Shown: positions 35,821 through 47,094 of the stretch, in pieces
Layout: each line of letters opens with the position of its first letter
Numbering within the stretch: position 1 is the stretch's first letter
Origin: Henckelia pumila
Lineage: Eukaryota > Streptophyta > Magnoliopsida > Lamiales > Gesneriaceae
Direction of reading: 5' to 3'
NCBI RefSeq assembly: GCF_033568475.1
Contig: NW_027331831.1
Location: forward strand, 12,152,001 to 12,216,000
DNA length: 64,000 nucleotides
The notes under the pieces: generated by a model
Databases searched by the model: none
The model's input: the letters and a program-made list of their open reading frames with translations, nothing else
What the model was told of the DNA's origin: nothing
Program-made: the position numbers and the translations under genes

Positions 35821-36560
35821 TCTGTTATGAGAGGGGTCAAGAATAACTAATTTTATGGTCATGATATAATTTTGCATAAACCAAATAAAATACCCTTATA
35901 TTAAACAAAATACTTCATCTTTATTTAATATAAAAATGATAAAATATATTCTAGTCAATTTTTATTTATCTATCACTATCACATCTCATAAAATATTCAT
36001 TCATTTTCTCTATAATTTTTGATTTTTTTAAATGATCATATCCCATTTCACATAAAAAGGTATTATAAGAAACTAGTTTAAAATTTTCTTATTTTTGATA
36101 TCATCTCTAGAAATTTCACAAAAATATAATATATTGGGATATTTACTTTTTAATATTAAACATAATTTATTTAAAAAACACTTTTAAAATATAATATATT
36201 ATGTTCATGTCAAATATAATATACATGTATTATATTATAATACGTACTCACAATGTGTATGCCTCATCTAAGTATATACACAGTCATTATTAATACGAAA
36301 AAGAAAGAGAACGCTACTTGTAAGTTGTAATGTTAATTTCTTGTGCGAAAGGGTCATGAACTTGAATGTGATTGGCCAGAATAATTCACTTTTGACTAAT
36401 TCTTGCCTCTTTTGTTGATCAATTCATAGAATTTATATGAGGTTAATTTTTTATTTCTTTAACGAATTCGAAAGTATTAACAAATCAAAGAATATTTTCT
36501 AGTCAATCATGAACAAATTCCAAAGTTAAAAAGGGTCAGTCTCTTACAATGAGACGTGCT
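35821..36560. other. AT-rich DNA without visible features
   Basis: Low-complexity AT-rich sequence with no ORF above background and no clear repeats seen. Confidence 0.6.
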
Positions 36561-36594
36561 AATCCGATCATATATATTAGAGTAAAAAGTAATA

Positions 36595-36785
36595 ATTTTA
36601 ACATAAAAAATAAGACAAAAACTTTTATGAGATAGTCTCAAAGGTTATTTTTTTAGACGAGTCTGTTATATGGTTATCCATTAAAAATATTACATTTTAT
36701 GTCAAAAGTATTAATTATTTTTATAAATATGTGTAGGGTTGACCTGTCTCACGAATGAGACCGTCTCACATGATTGTTACTAAAA
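36595..36785. mobile_element. GAGACGGTCTCA-type foldback repeat, copy 1
   Basis: Ends read CTTTTATGAGATAGTCTCA and GAGACCGTCTCACATGA, with an inner ATTTTTATAAATATGTGTAGGG-like segment and GTTGACCTGTCTCACGAATGAG. This is a frequent small plant repeat. A second copy lies at 36955-37125 in the opposite orientation, and a fragment near 33203-33222. Confidence 0.5.
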
Positions 36786-36954
36786 AAATAATGCATTTTC
36801 ATGCTTCGAGTTGAATAAGAGACTTGTTTCACTAAATTAACTGGCGTAAAGGTCTCACAAGAGTTTTTGTGAGTAAAAAATTGGTGCATAGAAATATAAT
36901 GTAGGGTTTTAAAATGCTATTAATTTGTATACACAGTATTTTATTTTTTAAAAT

Positions 36955-37125
36955 AAGTAACACTCCTGTGAGACGGTCTCATCCGTGAGACGGGTCAATC
37001 CTACCCATATTTATAATAATAAATAATACTTTTGGTATAAAATGTAATACTTTTTAATAAATAACTCATATAAAAAATCCGTCTAAAAAAATGACTCTTG
37101 AGACCGTTTCATAGGAGTTTTTGTC
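36955..37125. mobile_element. GAGACGGTCTCA-type foldback repeat, copy 2 (inverted)
   Basis: Begins CACTCCTGTGAGACGGTCTC, contains GAGACGGGTCAATCCTACCC (the complement of copy 1) and ends GAGACCGTTTCATAGGAGT. With copy 1 it forms a large inverted pair about 170 bases apart. Confidence 0.5.
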
Positions 37126-37640
37126 TTTTAAAATATATGTCATTGTGGTACTAAATTCAATTTACACGATATAGAAAACCCAAGGTTTTTTTCCCTTCTT
37201 ATGAGTAGAGACTAGAGAGTTAAGTCCGCCAACTCTACCAACTTGAGAAAAAAAAAATTCCTAGACATGGCATAACATATGCAAGATCCCCAAGGACTAA
37301 CAAAATACACACATATATTAAATTTTCGAAAAAAAAAATTTTTGAACGTAAATTTTCGATAAATTAATAATATTGAGACTATGAAATTTTATTAATTGCG
37401 AGATATATTAATTATTTGATAAACTAATAATTATGATTTTAAAGAGTATTATTTTATTCAGCGAACATAAAATTAATTACAAAAAAGTCATTATAATATA
37501 TAATCATATTCTTTGAATTAATATATAAAAAAATTGATTACACATATATATTTATAAAAAATAAATAAGTAATTCATTCATTGACTATTCAAGTAAAACA
37601 AGGCATAACAAAAACAATAATAGCCTTATTATTATTATTT
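37126..37640. other. AT-rich DNA without visible features
   Basis: No genes or clear repeats seen; poly-A and TA-rich. Confidence 0.55.
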
Positions 37641-37689
37641 TTTTGGAAAAACTCGTTATATTATTATTGCACATCGTTTGTTACAAGTT

Positions 37690-38176
37690 TAACCAACCAA
37701 AAAGAAAAATAATCATTCACTCATATAAAAGATGAAGGGATAGAACAAGTAAAACGAGCAATACAATGAGCTACTTTGTTTGCCGAGCGACGGACATGAT
37801 TGACTTCTATGATCTTAGTTGTTGTATTTGCATCCTAGTTTCCACCGTACATTGACCCACATATCCAAGGTTTTCCATATTGATTGTGACTGCTTGCACT
37901 GCCAATAAAGAGTCTGACTCTACTTGCACATCATTAAAGTTCCTCTCATACGCCCTCCCTGATTGCCAGAAGTTCTCGGTGGACCACCGACAAAGGTTTA
38001 GTGATTTGCTTACCAAAAGTTAGCAGTAGGCTTCCCTGATCATCTCTGATCACTCCTCCAATACTATATTGATTCAACTCTTCATTGCGATTTCAAACCC
38101 CACAATCTCAGCACTGTCCATAATCATCGCACCCCTTTCCTTAGCTTTATGATATTCAGATAGCATAACCGAGCTC
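37690..38176 (-). pseudogene. RNase H-like (RVT_3) fragment, downstream half, cut by E4
   Basis: Reading the minus strand in more than one frame gives SIGGVIRDDQGSLLLTFG, SVVHRELLAIREG, VQVESDSLLAVQAVTINMEN and EVNHVRRSANKVAHCIARF. This is the order of the plant RNase H-like domain found at the end of LINE ORF2 and in related host-like genes. Several stops and frameshifts are present. The upstream part continues beyond E4 (47658 to about 47760). Probably a LINE relic. Confidence 0.7.
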
Positions 38177-39342
38177 TGTAAGGTTTAGACTGTAACGACC
38201 CACTGTATCAAGACGGGTCTTTTCAGCGTGCTTATGTCCTCACTCACACGCACTCTGGAAAACTTCCCAGGGGGTCACCCATCCTATAATTGCCCCAAGT
38301 CAAGCACGCTTAACTTTGGAGTTCTTATGTGATGAGCTTCCGAAAAGAAGATGCACCTTCTTGATATGAGCAGTACATATGAAATCTTTTAAGCCCTCCT
38401 CAACTATGTAGTCCCATACCTACACAGTCTCAGAATCCCCTCTCACTCTGGCACGAGATCGGTTCATTCATGTCTCCCTCCGCCTAGAAGCCTACCAGGA
38501 GCCGCTCATTATCCGTGCAACCTCTTGGCACCGGCGATCACTCCCTGCTTCTTCAGCCCCGGGCGTCACATAGACAGTCTGAAATCACAGAAATATCAAA
38601 AATAAATATTCGAGTGTGTGTTATCTTTCAGTGTTGTCAACACTTCAAGAAAATAATGTGCAGCAGAATAATTAACTAACAGTAAAAGTAAATAAAACAC
38701 AGATAATTATGCACAAGTATCAAATACTTGTGCGATGCATCATGGCGAAATAATCACTAGAAAATCAAATCAGTTTACAAAACCCAACTAGTGATTGTTT
38801 TATAAAAAACTACTTTTCTCAACAGATTGAGAAAATAAACGACTTCCTAAAAACTAGTAAGAACTAGAATAATAAACCAATAGGAAGTTCTAAGCCGAAA
38901 AATAAAAACCAAAGAAACACTTTTTGAACAACACTTCACTCGTGTGTTCTTCAGTGTTTCCAACACTACTCGGCAACACAACGTAGCAGTAGTATCTCTT
39001 CAGAAATTGTTTAATGATCGATCTTCAATACTCTAGAATTTCTGCAGTACTTTCTCTATGTATTTTGCTCTCTACTTTTCACTCTCTTGATCTCTCTATC
39101 TCGTTGTCTCTCTTGTTCTGATCGGTCCAAGCACTCCTATAAAAAGATCTTCAATATATTTCCATAAATAAGAACCTACAAAGCATGAAAACATTATATC
39201 ATCAGAATCAAATATTTCGAATCAAGATATAACTGATATTACCAATTTTAACACTTGTTCTAAGAAAGGCAAAACTATAAATATAAAAATTGAATGCAAT
39301 AAAAAAATAATTTAAAAGACATGTGCACATCATGTTCTTTCA
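38177..39342 (-). repeat. E4 3' LTR, interrupted by a Cassandra LTR
   Basis: Net length about 781 bases after removing the 385-base Cassandra insertion with its duplicated site. Shares long identical blocks with 47095-47652. It keeps about 230 bases (about 38700-38925) that the 5' LTR lacks. Contains the AGTGTTGTCAACACT palindrome at 38630-38644. Confidence 0.88.
38191..38570 (-). mobile_element. Cassandra solo LTR with 5S rRNA-like segment
   Basis: Starts TGTAACGACCC and ends GGGCGTCACA, with a perfect 5-bp duplication TAGAC (38186-38190 and 38571-38575). The plus strand carries CTTCCCAGGGGGTCACCCAT and AAGCACGCTTAACTTTGGAG, the reverse complement of plant 5S rRNA, so the 5S-like sense strand is minus. 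Cassandra elements are terminal-repeat retrotransposons in miniature whose LTRs embed 5S-like sequence with pol III promoter boxes. It is a 380-bp solo LTR, not a 5S gene: the 5S-like part is incomplete and diverged. Confidence 0.9.
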
Positions 39343-39648
39343 AACTCCCCCTTTTTGCCTTTCTGGACAAAACACACATACAAGTGCAAATAACTCCCCC
39401 TATCTTATGCAACTAAAGCTCCCCTTGAATTTAATCATCTCAGAACACAGTGTTGTGCGGTCGTGGTGGCAACACCGACTCTCAACACTTACTAGATCAG
39501 AGTAACAAATAGTTTAATATCATATCAAAGAGTAATAAGGAGCACAACCTAATCAACTCAGAAATATATTTCGAACTTAGAGCAAAATAACAACAATAAA
39601 AGATAAGGATAAGAAAAGAATCCTAAAACCAATTACGATCAACCACAA

Positions 39649-41510
39649 CTAATCATCTTCCTCATATTCAGCTTGATAAGCACTTGATCCTACTCCCCCT
39701 TTTTGTCCAGAGGGCCCTGGTAGTCCAAGTTTAGTCCTGTACTCAGCCATTAAGGATTCATAGTACTCCATATCAGCTTTTGCTTGTGCAATTTTTAGTT
39801 CAGCATGAGCCATTTGAGCACGAATTGCAGTAGAATTCAACATAATCACAGCAGTGTTATGAATGGTCATGGGTGGAACAGACTCAGTGTTGGAAAAACT
39901 GGGTACAACACCAGTCCATGGTAGATCAATCTTCCTATTTCCTTTCAGCAAACCAAGTGCGATCTTGATAAGCCCATCTCCTCCAATCAATTCTTCATCA
40001 TCCTCTTTCGTGAAGCCTTGAGATTCCAGCATACCATAGATCAATGAAGGAAACGAAAACTTAGTTGCTTTCCAACCACCTTCTCGAAAGGTCATAATAT
40101 TTTCAAACACCAAATTTCCAAAGTCCAAAGGAGCTTGAGTTCCAATGGCAAACAGCGCAAGGGCTTGTGGCTTAGTTACCACTGTTGTATTGGTAGATGG
40201 CGTCCAATTCCTAATCGCAATTTTGTGAAGCACAGAAAAGAAAGAAGTAAGCTTTGCAGCTGAAAACTGTCTGGGTGTAGTGGAAATTTTTGAATCATTC
40301 CTCCAGTGATCACTTTAGTGATTTGATCAATATCCTCAGTAACTGAATCATCATCGATATCAGGAGTATTGTAGTGCTCATTGATCAAAACAGGAGTAAA
40401 GTCATACACCTTTCCCCGGATGTATACTCTTCCAAACTTAAATGATTCTTCATCTCCAGTCTTTATGTTCAGATTGCAGTAAAATTCTAACACAGCTCTT
40501 CTTGAAAATGGTCCGGCAGTGGTGACAGTAGAATATAAATTCTGCTATTTCAAGAAAGTCACCAAGTTCTGCTTTTCGAAGGACACTTCATCAATATTTC
40601 TTTCTTCCCAACAGTCTTTTCTAGACAGAGCTTCCCATTCATCAACAGATTCTTTTGAATAAAACTAAAGATTGTATGCCTTTGCAGGATCAATCTCAGA
40701 GTCAGATTCAGCAACAGAACTTTCAGAACCATCAGAACTTTCAGAACCATCAGAAGAAGCATCTTCATAGTCTTCTTCCTCAGAACTCGAAGAAGATGAA
40801 CTATCAGACTTCTGGGGCCTGTTATTCTCAAACTCTTGCATCATTTCAGAATCTGGTTCATCACCACTAGATGAAACTTGTGAAGATGCAACTGGTTTAG
40901 CCTTGGTCTTTCGAATATTCGCCATGAAAGAGGCCAGTGAAATTTCCTCATCAATAGACAGTGGAGTCTCTGTGGTTGTCTTTGTGGTATCATCAACAAC
41001 AGCAGCACTAGATGGCTCTTTCTCAGTAGAAGCCACATCAGTAGAAATTCTATCAGAAGAATCATCACCACTAGATGAAACTCCTTTCTTTGATTTGGTA
41101 TTTTCAGCAACAGAGGTTTTTGTCCTAGCAACTACCTCAAAATTTTGATCCGCAGAATTATCTCCAGATGAGAAATCTGGATCATCCAAAATAGGACGTG
41201 AAGTCTCCCCCTTACCACGAAATCTCTTATTGGTAGTAAAATCGAGGTTGAAGCCCGCTTGGCGCTTTGACCTTTTCGCTATTGGCTGTGTTGGGAACAC
41301 ACGATTCAACACTGAGAAATCAGGAGGATTCTCAAGGTCGATTTCGTTCCCGGGTTCTCCTGGAGCAATTTCTGCCAACGGTGTAGGTTGAATGACAGCA
41401 GGTACAATCGTGAGAATAAGATTTCCAGAAGATACCTCCGAAGGCTTGTCTTCCTCTTGATAACCCATCTCCGATCGTATATCATGCGAATCGAAAGCTT
41501 TGCCTGCCAT
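39649..41510 (-). pseudogene. E4 extra 3' ORF: env-like / plant transposon protein (PF20167-like), broken
   Basis: The N-terminal part starts at MAGKAFDSHDIRSEMGYQEE (41510) and is very acidic and Ser-rich (SDSSSSSSSEEEDYEDASSD), ending at 40665. A frameshift leads to SFIQKNLLMNGK. Then 40493-40176 and 40233-39649 encode KVYDFTPVLINEHYNTPDID, WTPSTNTTVVTKPQALALFA and SFPSLIYGMLESQGF, resembling the 'putative plant transposon protein' domain of env-like ORFs. A helical AHAELKIAQAKADMEYYES stretch near the C terminus looks like a coiled coil. No membrane or signal segment is visible. Function in the family is not established. Confidence 0.65.
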
Positions 41511-41588
41511 TATAAACAATTTAGGAAGTAAGGGTTTCAGAGAATTTTTGCAGAGAGAGTTAGAAAAGGTTGAAGATGATAAGATCAA

Positions 41589-42530
41589 TTTCTACAGTGC
41601 TTAGAAATATATAGGGATAAGGGGTTCAAACGGTAAAAAAATCAAAAACCCTTATCTATCATATCAGACTAGAAATCTCCCCCTAACGGTAACAAATCTC
41701 CAACGGGTAAAAAAAAATCCCTCTAATTAAGGAAATTAAATTTGATTAATTAAGGATATCCGAAAACTCTCACTTAAGAATATATCAATATTCCCCAAAA
41801 ATAAATAACTCCACATCGAGTTTTAACGCCACTGAAACATATTCAATCTCATCCAATTCAATTTTCAGCAAGTTGGGCAATTTTTCCAATTTTTGTTCGT
41901 CTTTGAACTTTTAACCCTGAGCACGATATGATCACAATAAATGCAAAATGCATGACCTAATTTATGTCTAAAACAGAATGTAATGAGATTAGATAAAAAA
42001 TAATGCATGCAAAGTGTGTGCAAAACGTGTTAAGCACCAGTATTGACAACACTTCCCAACAACACTGTAGTCTTCAAAATAATTTTGAATTTGTCACACC
42101 TCCAGAGCCATGTTTTTCTCCTTTTTATATTGATTCAGAAGTGGTAGCCTGCACACTAAAAGAACGGTCTTCATTGGACTCTCTTAGGTAGCTTTTTCCA
42201 ATTTTCTTCCGATTTTAGTTTGATTTTCAAGACATTGGTCACTGAAATTTTATCAAACCATGCTTTTTAATTTTTAAAACCACTTTTCACATGGGACAAG
42301 ATCATGGAATACACGAACATCCCTCAACTACTTCGTGGTTTAAAGCATATTTTCATGGCAAGTGTGTTCTGAAAATAACATTGACAGAAGAACTACAAAG
42401 TGTCAGTCAGTATTATCAAATAGTGCAAAACATAGAACATTATGAATATGCAGTATGCCTAAAGTCCTAAAAATGCACATGCATGTTTGGTGTTGTTCGT
42501 CAGTGTTGGCAACACTTAAGGACAGCAACC
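41589..42530 (-). other. E4 non-coding gap between pol and env-like ORF
   Basis: No domain seen on the element strand. It includes two AGTGTTG/CAACACT motif sites (about 42042-42066 and 42502-42517). The plus-strand ORF at 42003-42191 is unlike any protein I know. Confidence 0.5.
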
Positions 42531-42539
42531 ATGAGTGCT

Positions 42540-43198
42540 TATAAAGAACACATGTTGAGAGATTTTCTAAGACTGGAGAATCTCTCAAAGTTTAATGCTT
42601 TTGTAAAAATATCGGCCAGTTGGTTATTGGTCCCAACAAACTCCATATGGATCATGTCCTTCTCAACTAAATCTCGAATGAAGTGATGTCTTATGTCAAT
42701 GTGTTTAGTTCGAGAGTGTTATACTGGGTTTTTTGATATATCTATAGCACTTGAGTTATCACAGTACACAATTGGTGTTTCACTTTTAAGACCATAGTCT
42801 TGTAGAATTTGATTCATCCAAATTAATTGAGAACAACAACTTCCTGCTGCCACATATTCGGATTCAGCAGTGGAAAGTGACACACGGTTCTGCTTCCTAT
42901 TGTACCATGAAACCAAGTTGTTACCCAAATAAAAACAACCACCCGTGGTGCTTTTTCTCTCATCAACTTCTCCTGCCCAATCAGCATCACTATAGCCTAC
43001 CAAATTAGTATTGGTTTTTTTAGTGTACCATAACCCTAAGTCTAAAGTGCCTGCAACATACTTCAAAATTCGTTTTACAGCTTTCATATGTGTGACTTTA
43101 GGATCAGATTGATATCGGGCACACAAACACACACTGAACATAATATCAGGTCGACTTGCACTTAGATACAGCAGACTTCCAATTATGCTTCTGTACAA
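42540..43198 (-). pseudogene. E4 copia RNase H domain
   Basis: Reads YRSIIGSLLYLSASRPDIMF, GYSDADWAGEVDERKSTTGG and STAESEYVAAGSC, all copia RNase H hallmarks. An in-frame TAA follows SSAIDISKNPV. The domain continues in the same frame as [14 protein letters not shown] and ADIFTKAL to about 42540. A frameshift separates it from the upstream reverse transcriptase frame. Confidence 0.88.
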
Positions 43199-43248
43199 AG
43201 TGTTGTCAACACTGTCAGCAACACTGTCTTTGCACAGTTTTTCATTAG

Positions 43249-44568
43249 TTACATTGGTGTTTTCATATGTCTAACATGACCAGTACAAAACCTTTTCACC
43301 AAATTCTTAGCATATTTGATTTGACAAAAAAAGATTTCATCACTCATTTGTTTCACTTGTAATCCTAGAAAGTAATTCAACTCACCTACCATGCTCATTT
43401 CAAAGGTAACAGTCATGATTTCAACAAAATTATTTACAAGTTTTTGAGATGAAGCACAGAAAATTATGTCATCAACATAGATTTGACAGATAAGAATGTT
43501 ACCTTGTACTTTTTGAACAAAAAGTGTTTTATAAGTTGAAGAAGGCCTTATATGGATTGAAACAAGCACCTCGTGCTTGGTGAATAAGGCCTTATATGGA
43601 TTGAAATAAGCACCTCGTGTTTTATCTACCTCACCTCTTTTGAATCCAATGTCAAGCAAATACTCCGTGAGCCTTCCATACCAAGCACGAGGTGCTTGTT
43701 TCAATCCATATAAGGCCTTCTTCAACTTATAAACATGATCAAGATGATTTGGATCTTCGAATCCCTTAGGCTATCTTACATAAACTTCTTCACTCAAAAT
43801 TCCATTCAAAAATGCGCTTTTTACATCCATTTGAAAAAGTTTCATTTTCATGTGACATGCAATAGCCAACAATAATCTCAGAGATTCTATACGGGCTACA
43901 GGTGCGAAAGTTTCATCAAAGTCCACCCCCTCAACTTGTGTATACCTTTGAGCTACCAACCTAGCCTTGTTCCTTACAATATTTCCTGATTCATCAGTTT
44001 TATTCTTAAAAATCCATTTTGTTCCAATGATATTACTATGATCAGGTGGAGGAACTAAGATCCACACATCATTCCTAACAAATTGTTCAAGTTCATCATG
44101 CATAGCATTGACCCAAAACTCATCTTTTAAAGCCTCACCAACATTTTTTGGTTCAATACTAGACACAAAGCAAGAATGTCTTACCTGAGAGTATGCGGAA
44201 GTCATGCACACTAATCCACTCATCTTTCGATAATCAACTTTTTCCTTTCTTCGGGTTTGCATCCTTCCTTGTGCATCTCCTATGATTTGTGAAGTAGGAT
44301 GGTTTTTCTGAATTTTGCTAGGTACATTATGTCCAGCATCTTGTATTTCATCTTCAAAATCATCCTGATCTTTTGTACTCTGTTCATTCATATTCAGTGT
44401 TGGACTCAGTGTTGTGCTGGGTGATTTTTCAGGTGGGACAACACTAATGACAACACTAGAATCAGTCTGGGAAGAACCAGTTTCTATCAGATCATCAATA
44501 TTGTCTTCAATTGTTTTCCCCTTCAGATCTCCATAGCTTTCAACCTCCATAGGTCCCATTAAGTCCAT
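43249..44568 (-). pseudogene. E4 reverse transcriptase, with stop and inverted-copy insertion
   Basis: After MDLMGPMEVESYGD the frame jumps directly to the pre-RT linker (LKGKTIEDNIDDLIETG), so the integrase core is deleted. RT motifs follow: NDVWILVPPP, GTKWIFKNK, FDETFAPVARIESLRLLLA and LFQMDVKSAFLNG. A stop occurs at about 43770, then KKALYGLKQAPRAWYGRLTE and the catalytic QIYVDDIIF. An in-frame 90-base insertion (43528-43617) adds 30 odd residues before TLFVQKVQG; it is an inverted copy of nearby RT sequence. Confidence 0.9.
43528..43733. repeat. Local inverted duplication within E4 RT
   Basis: Plus-strand 43528-43581 (54 bases, starts TTTATAAGTTGAAG) is a perfect reverse complement of 43680-43733. 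A second, partial copy with two mismatches lies at 43581-43619. The inserted block is 90 bases, in frame. It could form a 54-bp stem. Confidence 0.92.
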
Positions 44569-44586
44569 GTGTAGGAGTTCAAGACA

Positions 44587-45130
44587 TCATGTTGTCCCAC
44601 AGTGTTGTAACACTGGATGTGACACACGAGTTTGCTTACCTTTTTGACAGTCTCCACACACATATGGAACTCCAGAAGTTAAATTTGGCATCCCACGTAC
44701 AGCATCATACTGGTTCAGTTTTTTCAATGCTTTGAAGTTGGCATGTCCCAACTTTTGATGCCATAAATTCAAATCATCAACCTTGGTGAAATTGCAAGCA
44801 AGTTTCTCTCCAAGTTGATAACAGTTGTCCGATGATCTAGACCCTGTCAAAACACACGAATTACTTTTATCAAAAACTTGACACAAATTCTTATCAAATT
44901 TAGCATAAAGATCATCATCACAGAGTTGGCTAATGCTAATAAGATTAGCATTTAATCCTTCAACATGTAGAACATTGTGAAGCTTCGGCAGTCCCTCTAC
45001 ATTCAAGGTTCCTTTTCCAACAATCTTTCCATTGGCTCCTCCTCCATATGTCACTTTTCCTTTATCCTGTTCAACATAGTCAGAAAGATACTTCTTCAAT
45101 CATGTCATGTGGCGTGAACTGCCACTGTCG
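44587..45130 (-). pseudogene. E4 protease and pre-integrase zinc domain
   Basis: The protease motif WYFDSGSSRHMT lies at about 45095-45130 and is followed at once by an in-frame TGA. The frame then runs VTYGGGANGKIVGKGTL, NLISISQLCDD and LWHQKLGHANFKALKKL, the GAG-pre-integrase HHCC region ending VCGDCQKGKQ. A TGA after LQHCGTT precedes the truncated integrase start. The catalytic integrase core is absent, so this is a relic. Confidence 0.85.
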
Positions 45131-45203
45131 AAGTACCAATGACCTACAACATTAGTTTTAAGGAAGTATAAACAACATTACAACTGGATTTAGCTTTTGG
45201 TAC

Positions 45204-46387
45204 CTAAACCTTTTTCTCAGTATTTTTCATCCTGGCAGTGTTCTGGTTCAGTTTTGGCAACACTGATGGCAAAACTTGTCTGGTATTCCAGTACATATAG
45301 TCATACTTGAGTTTAAAACAGTAAGGCTTGATGTGACCTTGTTTGTTACAGTAATGACAAACAAACCTACGTTTCCTTTGTTTTTTCCTTTGAACAGGAG
45401 CTTGTGTCTTCAATGGAATTGGTTTTTCCTTTGGAATTGCAATCGGAACACTAGCAGAGTTACTGTTCTCTTTGACAAAAATAGTTTGTGATGACTCCCC
45501 AACTTCAAACTTGCTATTATGAAATCCTAGACCAGCTCTATCATCTTTTCCCATCATCAGAATTGAATCCAGCTTGGTTTTGCTTGAATTAAACTTTGCG
45601 AGAGTTGCATTTTCTCTTCCAAGCTCTTCTTTAACCTTGCCTAGTTCTAAATCCTTCTTGCTCAGAAAAACTTCTAGTCTAGCCACTGAAGCTTTCAGTT
45701 CACTGTTCTCCTTTGTTAAATCAAAATTTGTCTTGTTTCTTAATATCCAGTCATTATACAATTCTTCATACATCTTCTGAGCATTATCCCAAGAAAGTTC
45801 TACTTCAACAGCTTCCTGATTTGAGTCTCCAGAAACAGATGCATTCAGACACAGTACCTTTTGGTCAATGTTGTGACACCAGTGACAACACTATGTTTCT
45901 TCTGCAGCACCAAAACTGAGAGGGCATTGTGAGTCTCTTCTTCTCGTTGTTCTGTTCCTTCCTCATCTTCATCATCACTTAGGGAAGAACACATCCCTTT
46001 GCGAAGTCTGGTTGGACACTCATTAGCAAAGTGACCAAATCCTGTGCACTCATGACACTTCACAGACTCAAACTTCTTTGAGATAGTCATTGTTTTTCCT
46101 TCTTTCTGAAAGTGATTTTGACTCTTTGAAGGGATAGTATTCTGTTCTGGTCCACAAATCCTTAATGGTTTTCCAACAGCAGGAGCATTCAAAACTTTAG
46201 GTTTCTGACCAGGTTTCTTATAATCTCTCATTCTCTTCAAATAATTACCAAATTGTTTGGTAAGTAGGGCAATAGAATCATCTCCTAAGTCAGATTCGTT
46301 GACTCCATGTGTTAGATTAACAAAATCGTTGTATGAGTCATTAGAAACTTGAAGTGCAATAGACTTACCTTTTGTCCTTTTTTCCAA
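45204..46387 (-). pseudogene. E4 gag C-terminal half with two zinc knuckles
   Basis: Frame 46387-45845 holds CHECTGFGHFANECPT (Cx2Cx4Hx4C). Frame 45773-45204 holds a coiled-coil-like stretch (ENSELKASVARLEVFLSKKD) and a second knuckle, CHYCNKQGHIKPYC. A coiled coil and duplicated knuckles fit Sirevirus-type Gag proteins. Frameshifts near 45800 and 46380 split it. Confidence 0.8.
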
Positions 46388-47024
46388 ACTTCATCTCCAA
46401 TTCATAAGTTCGAAGAGAACTCATCAATTCATCCAAGCCCAGAATTGATGTGTCTTTCGATTCATGAATTGCACAAATCTTCATTTGAAATCTTTTAGGA
46501 AGTGATCTCAACACTTTGCTCACTAAACGTTTGTTTGAAATAGCATCACCAAGATCAATTGCCTCATTCTCTATCTTCCTCAAACGTCGTTCATAATCAT
46601 CGATTGTCTCACTTTCTTCCATTCTTAGATTTTCAAACTGAGTAGTGAGAATCCTTCTTTTGGTTCGACGCACACTATTGGATCCTTCACAGTGCATTTG
46701 AAGTTTTTCCCAAGCCTGTTTAGCACAAACACAGTTAGTTACAAGTGCAAACATATTAGAATCAAGAGAAGTAAATATAGCATTAACTTTATTGTTCATA
46801 TTCGAAGCAGCAGTTTCATCGGCATTCCAGTCCGTTTCTGGTTTGAGTGGAAAGTCTCCTTCTCCATCAGTTTTCCTTGGTGGGTTCCATCCTTGTAGCA
46901 CACACTGCCATGCCTTTTCATCAATCGATTTGATGTAGACACGCATCCTAACTTTCCAGATAGCATAGTTGGATCCATCCAAGATTGGAGGACGTTGAGC
47001 AGTTCCTGAATAAGGTATCTCCAT
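46365..47024 (-). pseudogene. E4 gag N-terminal half (copia UBN2-type)
   Basis: Begins MEIPYSGTAQRPPILDGSNY, followed by AIWKVRMRVYIKSIDEKAW and AKQAWEKLQMHCEGSNSVR, then NLRMEESETIDDYERRLRKI and LVSKVLRSLPKRF, the usual copia Gag core. 219 codons are open. The start ATG lies just downstream of the primer site and leader, as expected for a genomic RNA start. Confidence 0.87.
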
Positions 47025-47094
47025 TGTGATGTCCTGTCAAACACAAAAATAGAATCACACTTAGTATCGTCAAGTGAATGTCTCTGACGCCAAT

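Noticed and set aside
38263..38340. 5S rRNA gene
   Set aside because: 5S-like phrases are diverged and incomplete, and lie inside a TG...CA unit with a target duplication, so a Cassandra LTR explains them.
40655..41148. Plus-strand ORFs opposite the env-like ORF
   Set aside because: Antisense of the acidic Ser-rich segment; no independent support.
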